This document shows positions 25,971 through 35,352 of a stretch of DNA of 64,000 bases, one piece after another. The stretch is from the NCBI GenBank assembly GCA_964627305.1, contig CAZVHP010000006.1, forward strand, positions 62,001-126,000, read 5' to 3'. The notes beneath the pieces are model-generated. The model made no database searches. It saw only the letters and a list, made by a program, of their open reading frames with translations, and had not been told where the DNA came from. Made by a program: the position numbers and the translations under genes. The first letter of the stretch is position 1; every line of letters begins with the position of its first letter. The DNA is from WJKG01 sp964627305 (GTDB lineage: Bacteria > Zixibacteria > MSB-5A5 > GN15 > FEB-12).

Positions 25971-26366
25971 TTACTGTTTCGATTGTTTTTTTTTTGGCTC
26001 CCGGCCGCCGTCAGAGCCGGAAAAGTCGTCACGAGCCGCGTCCGTCGACTCATACGCCTTCAACACATTGTCGAACTCAAGCAACTCATAGATTTCACGG
26101 ACATTCGGAACCATGTTGGCCAGCTTGATGTCACCCTCGTTGGACCGCACCTGTTTAATGTGAGAGATGAAAATCCCCCAACCGGCCGAGGAAATATAGT
26201 CCACCCCGGCCAGATCGACAATGATCCGGTACCGATCACGCTTGAGCAGGGTATCAATCACCTCCTCAAGTTCTCCGGCTGTAAGCGTATCGATTACCCC
26301 GTCAACTCGTATCTCCGAGATCTGGTCCCGACCGCCTTCTGAAAGCGATATGTTGATGTTGTCCAA
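25971..26366 (-). CDS. STAS-domain anti-sigma factor antagonist
   Basis: This SpoIIAA/RsbV-type switch protein is about 131 residues from the TTG at 26366. The conserved phosphorylation site region is present: VDLAGVDYISSAGWGIF, with the tandem Ser-Ser. The frame remains open to a TTG at 26414, but that codon overlaps a TATAAT box, which argues for the inner start. The tail is charged (ending KKKQSKQ). When unphosphorylated it would bind the kinase domain. The matching kinase-phosphatase lies directly upstream, so the two form a partner-switching pair. No sigma factor is visible nearby. Confidence 0.87.
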   Translation of the reverse strand: MDNINISLSEGGRDQISEIRVDGVIDTLTAGELEEVIDTLLKRDRYRIIVDLAGVDYISSAGWGIFISHIKQVRSNEGDIKLANMVPNVREIYELLEFDNVLKAYESTDAARDDFSGSDGGREPKKKQSKQ

Positions 26367-26413
26367 AAAACCGGCCTGTCCTGTCAGGTGTGAGCTTTCG
26401 GTCTCTCTCTGCA

Positions 26414-26442
26414 ATTATATATGGCGCTGCAACTTGCGGCAA
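26414..26442 (-). promoter_or_regulatory. Sigma-70-type promoter of the STAS-cyclase operon
   Basis: On the minus strand TTGCCG (26437-26442) and a perfect TATAAT (26414-26419) are separated by 17 bases. Initiation would fall near 26407, inside the longest possible STAS reading frame. This supports the shorter STAS start at 26366. Confidence 0.55.
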
Positions 26443-26506
26443 GGAAAAAGCGCAGCGCCCGCTCGCGATTGATCTGATTACTGTTTTCGGCGAATCTGGC
26501 GCCGGT

Positions 26507-28540
26507 CTACAGCGTCTGGCTGTCAATATGCGGCTGCGGGGCCGTCTCAGCCGCCGGCGTAGCTTCCGGCCTGTCCTTGGGCGTCCGACACGCCCGCGCG
26601 ACAATGAACGTAATATCGTCAGTCGCCTTGACAAACCCGGAGAAATCATCCAGTTCGCTCACCAGCGACTGCGACAACTGCCTGACCGTCGGCTGCTCAT
26701 CACCCGTCAGATGGCTTCTCATGAACTCCTTGAGCCGATCGAACCCAAACTGCTCACCCTCCCGGTTGGTCGCCTCATTGACGCCGTCAGTGAACACGAA
26801 GAAAAGATCCCCCTCCTTGAGCTCCAGTTGTACCTCTTCGAGCCGCTTGTCGAAATCGTCGCTGATCGTACTGGTCATCCCCAACGGCATACCGGTCGGG
26901 TTCAGGGCACTGAGCTTGCGCCCCTTCGCCCGATAATACAACATCGGGTTGTGACCGGCAGACACAAACTTGATCTGCGAAGTCTCCGCATCGTAAATGA
27001 TCAGCATAATCGTGATGAACATCCCCGGCGGCATGTTGCTCTGCAGGTACCTGTCAACCCGTGTCAGAACGTCATGGGCCGAGGTCGCCTCGCTGGCATT
27101 AATCTGGATCACCGTCCGCAACATAGACATCACCAGCGAGGCCGGCACCCCCTTGCCCGATACATCAGCCACCACCATGCAATAACGCTGCTGACCGATC
27201 GGGAAAATGTCATACAGATCCCCCCCGACAATCGAGGCCGCCCGATAGAACGCGTCAACCTCAAGCCCCGAAATCTCCGGAAGCTCCCGCGGCAGAAGCG
27301 TCTTCTGGATCTGCGAGGCAACCTCGATCTCTTTGGCCATCTTCTCGCGGGCAACAATGTTTTTGCGGTCCTGGCTCAGGCGCGTAATCATCTCGTTGAA
27401 AGCTCGCGAAATCTCAAAAAACTCCTCCGCTCCCTCAAGCGGGAGCTCGCTCTCCAGGTCGCCTCGCGTGAACCGACGCACCCTCTGCGTGATCTTCACA
27501 ATCGGCGACACGAAGTAACTGGACAACACAAAGATACCACCAATCCCGAACAACAACAGCAAGGTCGTCAGAAGCACAATTCGCAGCCGGGCCTCGGCAA
27601 GCTTCCCCGACAACTGCGCCGAGGAATACACAACGTGCGCCGAACCAATATCACGCCCGCCGGTCGCGATCTGCATCGCCAGGTAGTACAGCCCGCCCGA
27701 TGATCCCTCAAGTCGCTGCGGCACTCCCCATAACCCGGCGTCAACACCCGGAGGTGCATTGAATGGCTTCCTGATACTCTGGACGTCCTCCGAGTGCGCC
27801 ATGATCAACCCCCGGTCATCAACCAGTGCCACCATTTGCAATTCCGGATTCGCCCGTATGTAACTCACTATCAATTCGTCAAACTCCACATCCGACCGAC
27901 TGCGCAGCGCATACCCCGCCGCCTGATCGGCAACCGTCTTCGTCAGGGCCGCAACCCGCTCATCCAGATGATCATAAAGCTGCCTTGAAGTCTGACGGTC
28001 CATGTAGTAGTAGGACCCACCCACTATGATCGCCACAATCAGAAACGTCCAGAACGAGAACTTCACCCGTAACCCGAAAAACCGCCGCAGCAACGGCACA
28101 CTCCCCTCACGCACCGGGTGAATCCGCTTGATCATGCGCAGCTCATTCCGCCCTGCGGCCGAGATGTACTCCGTCGAATCCATGATCTTCTGGATCATGT
28201 AGAAACCCAGCCCACCCTTGCGACCCGAATCAACCAGCTTCTGAAGATCAACCGTACCGGAACCCTCAGGCTGGAACGAACGCCCGAAGTCAATCAGGGA
28301 GAAAATGACCAGCTTCCGGTAGATAACTATGCGAAGCCGGATAGTCCCCTTCTCATACAGATACGCGTGCCGAATGATATTCGTCGCCCCCTCTTCGATC
28401 GCCAGAAGAACCGCCTGGGTGTCCCGACGGGACATGCCTGCCGAACCGCAGGCCTCGCGGACCGTCCGCTGGATACTGTCGAGGTACTTGTCCTCGGCAA
28501 TAAACTCAGCGTTGATCTCCTTTACCGGGCGTTGAAACAT
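26507..28540 (-). CDS. Transmembrane fusion of an RsbW-like kinase and a PP2C phosphatase
   Basis: The product has 677 residues with an unusual order. Residues 1-140 are a GHKL anti-sigma-kinase domain of the RsbW/SpoIIAB type, with the N-box AIEEGATNIIRHAY (Asn54), DFGRSF and GGLGFYMIQKIMD. A membrane helix (about 162-180) leads to a CACHE-like periplasmic sensor (about 180-320). A second helix (about 325-348) precedes a HAMP segment (VSPIVKITQRVRRFTRGDLE). The C-terminal SpoIIE/RsbU-type PP2C phosphatase (about 405-650) has GGDLYDIF, VADVSGKGVPAS, FVSAGHNP and FTDGVNEATN. It could both phosphorylate and dephosphorylate the adjacent STAS protein under control of an external signal. All catalytic motifs look intact. 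Confidence 0.92.
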   Translation of the reverse strand: MFQRPVKEINAEFIAEDKYLDSIQRTVREACGSAGMSRRDTQAVLLAIEEGATNIIRHAYLYEKGTIRLRIVIYRKLVIFSLIDFGRSFQPEGSGTVDLQKLVDSGRKGGLGFYMIQKIMDSTEYISAAGRNELRMIKRIHPVREGSVPLLRRFFGLRVKFSFWTFLIVAIIVGGSYYYMDRQTSRQLYDHLDERVAALTKTVADQAAGYALRSRSDVEFDELIVSYIRANPELQMVALVDDRGLIMAHSEDVQSIRKPFNAPPGVDAGLWGVPQRLEGSSGGLYYLAMQIATGGRDIGSAHVVYSSAQLSGKLAEARLRIVLLTTLLLLFGIGGIFVLSSYFVSPIVKITQRVRRFTRGDLESELPLEGAEEFFEISRAFNEMITRLSQDRKNIVAREKMAKEIEVASQIQKTLLPRELPEISGLEVDAFYRAASIVGGDLYDIFPIGQQRYCMVVADVSGKGVPASLVMSMLRTVIQINASEATSAHDVLTRVDRYLQSNMPPGMFITIMLIIYDAETSQIKFVSAGHNPMLYYRAKGRKLSALNPTGMPLGMTSTISDDFDKRLEEVQLELKEGDLFFVFTDGVNEATNREGEQFGFDRLKEFMRSHLTGDEQPTVRQLSQSLVSELDDFSGFVKATDDITFIVARACRTPKDRPEATPAAETAPQPHIDSQTL

Positions 28541-28616
28541 CGGTCATCAAGTAACGCAGACACTCTGCCCCGGTCCACCAAAAAACGAACCGGCCGACAG
28601 GCGAGTAAACAGGCGG

Positions 28617-30443
28617 CTACTGACCCTCCAGATCAAGGCGAAGTCGCGCCTGTCGCACGTTCTCAAGGGTGTTGGGATTGTTGGGGTACTTCTGAAGTAC
28701 TTTCTGCCAGACATCGATCGCCTGCTGGTATTCCTGATTGCGCATGTGCCGCAGACCTTCCAGATACCACTGCCAGGCCTCACGGTCCGCCTGCAGTTCC
28801 TCCAGCGTCGTCGGCTGATCCACGTCCGGCTCCATTCGCTGCAAATATTCCAGCGCTATGGGATTCTCGCTGTCAGCCATCAGCACCGCCCAGAATCGCG
28901 CCTTGGCCTCACGCCACTGCCCGCGATTATACAGAGCGATCCCCTCGTTAATCTGCTTGGCCAGATCCAGACGGGCCGCGACCTCGCGTTTGGCCTTCAG
29001 CACTGCGGCGTTACCCGGATCAAGCTCGAGAACCCTCACATACGCCTCAATCGCGCGCGCCAGGTCGCCGGCCTCCTCAGCCATGCGGGCGTTGCGAAGA
29101 TTCGTCTCGATCTCCTGACGAACCGCCAGGTTGATCCTCGCCTCAAGCTGCCGGGCTCGTTCGTTGTCCGGATCGATCTCCCGGACCAACTCCAACATGT
29201 CTTTCGCAGCCGGGAAATACTTCTTGGCGAAGAACACTTCCGCCTGTGTCAGATAGCTCTCCAGCGCCCGCTGGGTATCATACTGAATCTCCTCGCGACG
29301 CAACTCCTCGCGACGCTGCTGGTCAATTCGCTCCTGAAGCTCCGCTATGCGGTCCCTGACAGCCTGGTTATCCCCCTCAAAGGCCAGTGCCTGATGATAA
29401 TACGTCAACGCCGAATCGAACTGCTGTTTATCACGGAAATCACTCGCACGGTTGCGGTACATTTCAAACTGACGCCGGCGCTCGTCCTCAAGAAGGACTG
29501 TTCCGCGACGCTGCTCCTCCTGCCGCACTATGGCCTGACGCTGTGAAACCGAACTGCCGATCAGAACCGACAACGATATCCGGTGGGAATCATCAATATA
29601 ATCCACAAACTTGTAGGTGTAATCCAGCCTGAGCCGACTGAATGCGTATCCGACACCAAACGTAAGGTTGTCTCGATCGTACCCCAATCTCACGGCGTAA
29701 GCATCATCGACCACGACCTCCCCCCCCACGTGTACCCTGACCGACCGATTTGTGATCTTCTCCAGTTCAAACGAAGACGTGAGCCGAATCTCATCGGTGA
29801 CCGGGTATGATCTGAGCGCCACCCCGCCAACAAACGCTCTGGGGACACGCTCGGCGACTGAGCGCAGCTTGATCTCCGCTTCCAGAAGATCCCGCGCAGA
29901 AAAACCGACCGTGACATACTCGTGCAAACGCCCCAGCACCGAAAGATCCATGCCCACACCATAATCCGAATACTCTCCCAGAGACTGATTCACGGCCTTG
30001 AGACTTGCTCCCACCGACCAGCCATGATACAACTCACGGCCATACGATACCAGAAACTGAGAATACGAATAATCGAAACTCCCGGTCTCCGAAAAACCCG
30101 AGCGACCGATGATGTCGTCAGTGCCGAGACGCATATAGGCCACACCAAACCCGCCGAATACCGGATGCGGGTAGACCCAGGACGCGAAGTTGTACATCGA
30201 GCCCTCAAACAGCGACATGTGCATGGCCGTAAACTCCTGGTACTCCAGCAAGGGCAGCCCGGCCGGATTGTAGAATACGGCTGAGGCGTCATCGGCTATG
30301 GAAGCAAACCCGCCGCCCATTCCCAGCGCACGGGCTCCCGCACCGATCACAAACGGCGACTCCTGCCCGGCATCCCCGGCCCGGCCGCCCGCCGCCAGAA
30401 CAAGTATCGCGAGCATGACATATAGGTATCTACAGTACTTCAT
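28617..30443 (-). CDS. PorV/PorQ-like outer-membrane barrel protein with C-terminal TPRs
   Basis: The product has 608 residues with a signal peptide ending GGRAGDA. Residues 25-300 match the PorV/PorQ (UPF0164, FadL-like) family: GARALGMGGGFASIADDA, then AVFYNPAGLPLL and a run of barrel strands to LDYTYKFVDY. The second half is a charged helix (about 315-395) followed by TPRs to the end. PorV shuttles type IX cargo to the cell surface in Bacteroidetes. This homologue lies seven bases downstream of a giant secreted protein with an FlgD-like tail, so a carrier or anchor role for that protein is plausible. The barrel-TPR fusion is unusual. Confidence 0.85.
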   Translation of the reverse strand: MKYCRYLYVMLAILVLAAGGRAGDAGQESPFVIGAGARALGMGGGFASIADDASAVFYNPAGLPLLEYQEFTAMHMSLFEGSMYNFASWVYPHPVFGGFGVAYMRLGTDDIIGRSGFSETGSFDYSYSQFLVSYGRELYHGWSVGASLKAVNQSLGEYSDYGVGMDLSVLGRLHEYVTVGFSARDLLEAEIKLRSVAERVPRAFVGGVALRSYPVTDEIRLTSSFELEKITNRSVRVHVGGEVVVDDAYAVRLGYDRDNLTFGVGYAFSRLRLDYTYKFVDYIDDSHRISLSVLIGSSVSQRQAIVRQEEQRRGTVLLEDERRRQFEMYRNRASDFRDKQQFDSALTYYHQALAFEGDNQAVRDRIAELQERIDQQRREELRREEIQYDTQRALESYLTQAEVFFAKKYFPAAKDMLELVREIDPDNERARQLEARINLAVRQEIETNLRNARMAEEAGDLARAIEAYVRVLELDPGNAAVLKAKREVAARLDLAKQINEGIALYNRGQWREAKARFWAVLMADSENPIALEYLQRMEPDVDQPTTLEELQADREAWQWYLEGLRHMRNQEYQQAIDVWQKVLQKYPNNPNTLENVRQARLRLDLEGQ

Positions 30444-30450
30444 CGCTGGC

Positions 30451-33400
30451 TCACTTCACTATCGCTATCTTGATCCGCGCCTGATCGCCGGTCCGCGTGT
30501 TGGTGATGATCGCAATGTACACACCGTTGAGAACCATCCGCCCATCGTTGTTACGACCGTCCCAGAACAACTCATGCTCTCCGGTCTCGGTACCCGGAGT
30601 GCCCTCAGGATAGGTCTTCGCAAACACTTCCTCACCGGTCAGCGTGAACACCCGGAACTCAATCGTACCCGGCTCTTCCAGCTCATACGTGAACCGCGCC
30701 GGCGCACCCGCCGGATTGACCGGATTAGCCTCCAGCACAAACGATTCATCCAGCGAAGAGCCCTTAATCACGTACACCTGCTCAATCAGGAACAGATTAT
30801 CCTCTGTTGTCACAATCTCCGGTGATTTCCCCGCATTCGGGCCCTCGAGAAACTCCGCCTTGACCTCGTTGATGTCGGCGACCAGCAGAAAACTACCCTT
30901 GGCCCCCTCGCGTATGACCGATCCGAACGTCATGGTCACTTCCTGACGGGCACTCAGAGCCACGCCGGAGAACTCGAAATGCATGCGGTTGCCGTCAACG
31001 ATCACGCTGGTCACCGGCTCACCCTGAAGATAGAAGCCCATCTGTGTCTCGTTCAGAATCTCGGAGACGTTTAGCGGCTGGCGATCGGTCGTGAACAAGC
31101 GCATCGTGAACGTCCGAAGCTCAATATCCGCGAAAATGGAAGAACCGCGATTGACCATATCCACCCGGAACAGCTCCTCCAGGCGTCCGGGCAGCACCAC
31201 ATTCGGACCGGTCAGGTACGGATCCACCAGAAGATCTCCCTCGGCAGAAATGACGCGGATCGGTATCTCAAACGGTACCCCGTCTACCGGCACCACCCGC
31301 TCGGTATTGTACTCCAACGGGTGCTCGGTCAGTCGGAATCTGAGCGTCGTCGCCGTGTCAAATGCCGGCGCCTGAAAATTGATCACTGCCGTTTCGCCGG
31401 GACGAATCATCCCGAATTGACTCCCGCCAAAGCCGAAGTCAACCCCGCCCGTGTTCAGCTCCCAGGTCGCAGCCGACACCGCTGCCTGGCCTGTATTCTC
31501 CATGCGAACCGTCAGGCTGAAACTGCCCGACCGCTCAACCAGCGAATCCTTCAACCCCGGCAACTCGTAACTCACCCCCAACACAGCAGGGCGCTGTATC
31601 GTCACCAGAGCCACATCGTCAACCGGCGGTAACACACTTATCCCGGTGCTGGTGATGTCAACCCGGAACACCTCAGACAGCGCGTCCGCCTCCGAGGCAG
31701 TCACCTCAAAAAGCACCTCGGCAGCCGCCCCCGGAGCGATCATGTCAATCGTCTGCACCGGCTCAAATCGAGAATCGCCGTCACTGACCATCGTCAATTC
31801 CAATGACCCCAAAGCCGCGCTCGACAAATTCGCCACCCGGCACAGTATGTAGAACGTCTGGCCCGTGTTCACAAAAGTGCCGTTGACCGTCACCGGCTGC
31901 ACAGACTCGACTCGCGCCACCGGCAATTCCTCAACCTGCACCGACTCGCTATTGAAGCTGCTGCTGAAGTGCAGCATGGCCTCGGCCTCCGTCAACTCAA
32001 GCGCCAGGCGCACGCGTGGCTCAAGCTCCATGCCGATGAGCTCCTCCGGGATGACCAACTGGCCCGTCCGAAGAGTCGTCACTCCCGGATTCAGCTGACC
32101 ACCCGGGAAAATGACATTCGCCGTTACCCGGAAATCACCATGTCGCAGCTCAAACTCCGAACCGGAGATATCGGGCATAAGCGTGTAATCGTTACCCAGC
32201 TCAACCTCAAATGCGAACGTCGCCCCCACACCGGCCGACACCAAAGTCGGCCTGAGACTCCTGCTGACATACTCAATATCAAGCGTATCAAGCACATTGA
32301 TCGTGCCCACAACAGCCGTCTCAGCCTCAATCAGGCTGCCCCCGACTGCCAGCTCATAGGAGACCCACACCTCGTAGGTACCCGCCGCTGCATTGGAGTG
32401 TACACCCCCAACGAGGTCTGTGTGCACTATCCGGTTGGGGGTCACCACCGTGGGTACCGCCCATCCGTCGAAGAGCTTCTGTATTGTCATCAACGACCCG
32501 TCACGCGGTATCCAAATCATGATCCGCGCCGAATCCGGTCCCCCGGGTAAACCACTGTGTTCAACATCAAACCCAAACCGATAACTCTGCCCGGGATACA
32601 CCGTCCGCGATCCCAGCGTACCCTCAACCACCTCCAGATGCGCCGCCTGACGAACCTCGATCGCCCGCGACAGCTCGGCAAGGGCCGTATATGTCGTCCC
32701 CTGTATGCTGAAACGAGAACGAAGCTCCACCTGCAGCGTATCACTGCCCGCTCCATTACGGTGCCTCGGCAACGATACCGAAACCGTGTCGGTCTCTCCA
32801 TTGGACAACAGCGGCAGTACTGCCGACCCACTGGCACCATCAATCGCATAGCGCAAACTCAGCGTCGGTACCGCCACGGGCCCCAGGCTGCCATCGTGCC
32901 GAATCACAACACGGGCCGTGCCGATCGCCTCGGCAGTAACCGAATTCAAAGCCTCACCCCACTCATCGAGCAGTGCCAGAATCTCGTAACCGTTGAATGA
33001 CACCTGCACCGGCCTGGACGATACACCACCGGTCGAAGCGGTTATCACCACCTCGCCGCCCGGCCCGGAATACGCTGCCCCGGCCTCACGAAGGTCAATC
33101 ACCCCCCCATCGAACAGCGTCGGATCATCGATGACCACCGGAGTAAGAGCCCCCGCCGAGGACTGCAAGATCAACGGATTGAAGGCCAAGTCATAACCCA
33201 TAAGGAGATTATCAAACTGGTCGCGGAGCACCACTTGCGGCTCCACCAGCAACGGCTGCCCGATCACCTGTTGCGAGGCCAGCTCCAACTCCACTCGGGC
33301 CAACCTGCCCGAGGTAACCGTGATGTACCCCGAAAACGCGCTCAGGTCGCCAAGAACCGCCCTCACGCGGCCAACGCCCGGAGTAGTTGCCCGCAGCAGC

Positions 33401-34146
33401 GACCCATCTAATGTCCCAATCGCATCAGAATCCTCGCTGAACAACCACGACGGCTGTGCACCCGCGATGGGGTTTCCATAAGCATCAGCGACGGTCGCAG
33501 AAAATGTCACGAATTCACCCGCCGCCAGCTCCAGCGGCTCAGCGGGAGTCACTGTCAGATTCGCGGCCGGCCCATGCACAATCTCAAATGGCGCACTCAG
33601 CGTGGGACCGGAGACCAGACCGCCGTCAGACCCAAACGCCAGACCGGCCAGCCGGTATACAGCCGCCAAAGTCGGGTTCACAACATCAGCCAGGACCAGC
33701 GTGACCCGCACCGAATCCGGCGGCGGCGTCACCATTCCCCCAAGAGCCGTCGTACCCGAAAGCCGCACCGTGATCGTCTGTCCGGAGACCGTCGACTTGT
33801 TGATGAAATACCCCAGCCCCAAAAGGTCATCCGATATCTCCTGCGCCGTCGCCTCCGCAAGATCAAAACCATCGGGAAACGTGAATGAGAAACCACCATT
33901 GTCAAGCTCGGCGAAGTCCGCGAGCATCATGCCAAACTGCAGCCTCACCATTCCCCGTTCAGCCACGACCGACTGGCCCGGCAAAACAACAAACTCGAAC
34001 ATACCGGATTCACCGGCGCTGGACAGGGGATAGGAAAGATGGTCCCATTTGGGACCTATGATCTCCTCACCGGCTGTCGCTTGGGACAAAAGGATAAATA
34101 GCGGCAACACCAATAGCAGGAGTATTGTGCTTGTGCTCGTTCTCAC
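30451..34146 (-). CDS. Giant secreted Ig-like protein with FlgD-like C-terminal domain
   Basis: The product is about 1231 residues from the GTG at 34146, where a signal peptide begins (RTSTSTILLLLVLPL, ending ATAGEE). The frame is open 30 codons further, but that stretch is not signal-like. The body is all-beta. An invasin/Big-like Ig region lies near residues 195-330 (DAYGNPIAGA and LRDQFDNLL). Several CARDB-like modules on symmetric or unbounded differences follow. The last 85 residues form an FlgD-Ig-like domain (VFTLTGEEVFAK, then HELFWDGRNNDGRMVLNGVY), ending RIKIAIVK like a type IX sorting tail. It is likely an adhesin or surface-layer protein. It is cotranscribed with the PorV-like gene. 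Confidence 0.85.
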   Translation of the reverse strand: MRTSTSTILLLLVLPLFILLSQATAGEEIIGPKWDHLSYPLSSAGESGMFEFVVLPGQSVVAERGMVRLQFGMMLADFAELDNGGFSFTFPDGFDLAEATAQEISDDLLGLGYFINKSTVSGQTITVRLSGTTALGGMVTPPPDSVRVTLVLADVVNPTLAAVYRLAGLAFGSDGGLVSGPTLSAPFEIVHGPAANLTVTPAEPLELAAGEFVTFSATVADAYGNPIAGAQPSWLFSEDSDAIGTLDGSLLRATTPGVGRVRAVLGDLSAFSGYITVTSGRLARVELELASQQVIGQPLLVEPQVVLRDQFDNLLMGYDLAFNPLILQSSAGALTPVVIDDPTLFDGGVIDLREAGAAYSGPGGEVVITASTGGVSSRPVQVSFNGYEILALLDEWGEALNSVTAEAIGTARVVIRHDGSLGPVAVPTLSLRYAIDGASGSAVLPLLSNGETDTVSVSLPRHRNGAGSDTLQVELRSRFSIQGTTYTALAELSRAIEVRQAAHLEVVEGTLGSRTVYPGQSYRFGFDVEHSGLPGGPDSARIMIWIPRDGSLMTIQKLFDGWAVPTVVTPNRIVHTDLVGGVHSNAAAGTYEVWVSYELAVGGSLIEAETAVVGTINVLDTLDIEYVSRSLRPTLVSAGVGATFAFEVELGNDYTLMPDISGSEFELRHGDFRVTANVIFPGGQLNPGVTTLRTGQLVIPEELIGMELEPRVRLALELTEAEAMLHFSSSFNSESVQVEELPVARVESVQPVTVNGTFVNTGQTFYILCRVANLSSAALGSLELTMVSDGDSRFEPVQTIDMIAPGAAAEVLFEVTASEADALSEVFRVDITSTGISVLPPVDDVALVTIQRPAVLGVSYELPGLKDSLVERSGSFSLTVRMENTGQAAVSAATWELNTGGVDFGFGGSQFGMIRPGETAVINFQAPAFDTATTLRFRLTEHPLEYNTERVVPVDGVPFEIPIRVISAEGDLLVDPYLTGPNVVLPGRLEELFRVDMVNRGSSIFADIELRTFTMRLFTTDRQPLNVSEILNETQMGFYLQGEPVTSVIVDGNRMHFEFSGVALSARQEVTMTFGSVIREGAKGSFLLVADINEVKAEFLEGPNAGKSPEIVTTEDNLFLIEQVYVIKGSSLDESFVLEANPVNPAGAPARFTYELEEPGTIEFRVFTLTGEEVFAKTYPEGTPGTETGEHELFWDGRNNDGRMVLNGVYIAIITNTRTGDQARIKIAIVK

Positions 34147-34461
34147 CAGATCATCTTGATGTCGATTATTCCTCAACGGCACACGTTTAGAGCAGAATTC
34201 ACCACCCTCTACGTTAGCAATCGCTATGCCCCGCAACCTTTTGCCCGGAAGAATACCAAGATATAGCCATCAGAGCGATCGAGCCGGAAACTGCGCTCTG
34301 CAAGATTCTTGTAATCAGTCGGTTAGCAGTTCGTTCACGAAACCGCCTCGGTCGATACCAGACACAAAGAACCCGCTTCATCACCGAATCCCGGCAAGGA
34401 CACGCCGAAAGACGGCATATTGCTGCACATAATAGTAAACGAAGTGCACATCACCTCGCCG
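34147..34461 (-). other. Intergenic region between folD and the giant secreted protein gene
   Basis: This 315-base stretch must hold the promoter of the secreted-protein operon. Weak inverted repeats are present, such as AGAGCG/CGCTCT around 34270-34300 and TGCAC/GTGCA around 34422-34448. I see no convincing -35/-10 pair, no T-run terminator for folD and no short gene with a ribosome site. Confidence 0.4.
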
Positions 34462-35352
34462 TCAATCGACCCGACGCGATATCGACTCTGCTGCAGCCAC
34501 AGTGTTGTGCATCAACATCGCGATCGTCATCGGCCCCACTCCTCCCGGTACCGGCGTAATGTGCGACGCCTTACGAGCGCAGGCCTCGAAATCAACATCC
34601 CCAACCAGTCGATACCCCTTGTCCGATCCGGGGTCCTCGACCCTGTTGACACCCACGTCGATTATCACACAGCCTTCCCGAACCATGTCGGCCGTTATCA
34701 TCTTCGGACTGCCGACCGCGGCCACCAGAATGTCCGCGCGGCGGGTGATGTCAGGCAGATTAGCCGATCGGGAATGCGCTACCGTCACTGTCGCATTGGC
34801 CATGCTCGCCTTCTGGACCAGCATCGCCGCCAGCGGCTTGCCAACGATGTTTGACCGCCCCACAATGACCACCTCCCTGCCCGCCGGATCGACACCCCCA
34901 TGCGCCAGCAGCTTCACAATGCCATGTGGCGTGCAGGGCAACAGCCCCGGTCGACCGAGCAGCATCAAACCGACATTCACCGGATGGAAACCATCGACAT
35001 CCTTCGAAGGATCGATCGCCATCGTAACGGCCATCTCGTCTATACTCTTAGGCAGCGGCGACTGCACCAGTATACCATGAATACGCGAATCACCATTCAG
35101 ATTGCGCACGATATCTTCAAGCTCACTCTGGCCGATATCGGCCGGTCGCCTGATTACCTCCGAATAGAGATTCAATCGCTTGCACGCCTTCGCCTTGCTG
35201 GTCACATACGTGTGCGAGGCGGGATCATCCCCCACCAGAACCGCCGCCAGCCCGGGCTGCACACCCAGAGCCGCAAGGGCCGCGATCCGCTCCTTCAAAT
35301 CCTCCGTGACTGTCTTCGCAACAGCCTTTCCATCAATGACTTGCGCACTCAT
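34462..35352 (-). CDS. folD: Bifunctional methylenetetrahydrofolate dehydrogenase/cyclohydrolase FolD
   Basis: This 296-residue cytoplasmic enzyme interconverts 5,10-methylene- and 10-formyl-tetrahydrofolate with NADP. The catalytic lysine lies in TYVTSKAKAC. The motifs ILVQSPLP, DVDGFHP, PCTPHGIVKLL, VGRSNIVGKPLA and HITPVPGGVGPMT are all present at normal spacing. The start ATG overlaps the ymdB stop by four bases, so the two are translationally coupled. Confidence 0.97.
   Translation of the reverse strand: MSAQVIDGKAVAKTVTEDLKERIAALAALGVQPGLAAVLVGDDPASHTYVTSKAKACKRLNLYSEVIRRPADIGQSELEDIVRNLNGDSRIHGILVQSPLPKSIDEMAVTMAIDPSKDVDGFHPVNVGLMLLGRPGLLPCTPHGIVKLLAHGGVDPAGREVVIVGRSNIVGKPLAAMLVQKASMANATVTVAHSRSANLPDITRRADILVAAVGSPKMITADMVREGCVIIDVGVNRVEDPGSDKGYRLVGDVDFEACARKASHITPVPGGVGPMTIAMLMHNTVAAAESISRRVD

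Noticed and set aside
33890..34270. GG-N10-GC spacing resembling a sigma-54 promoter near 34230-34245 (minus strand)
   Set aside because: Only the GG and TTGC elements fit; the rest of the -24 box does not match TGGCAC, so it is expected by chance.
34237..34321. Upstream extension of the giant secreted protein's reading frame
   Set aside because: The additional N-terminal residues are not signal-like, and the hydrophobic leader begins at the GTG at 34146; no ribosome site supports the longer form.
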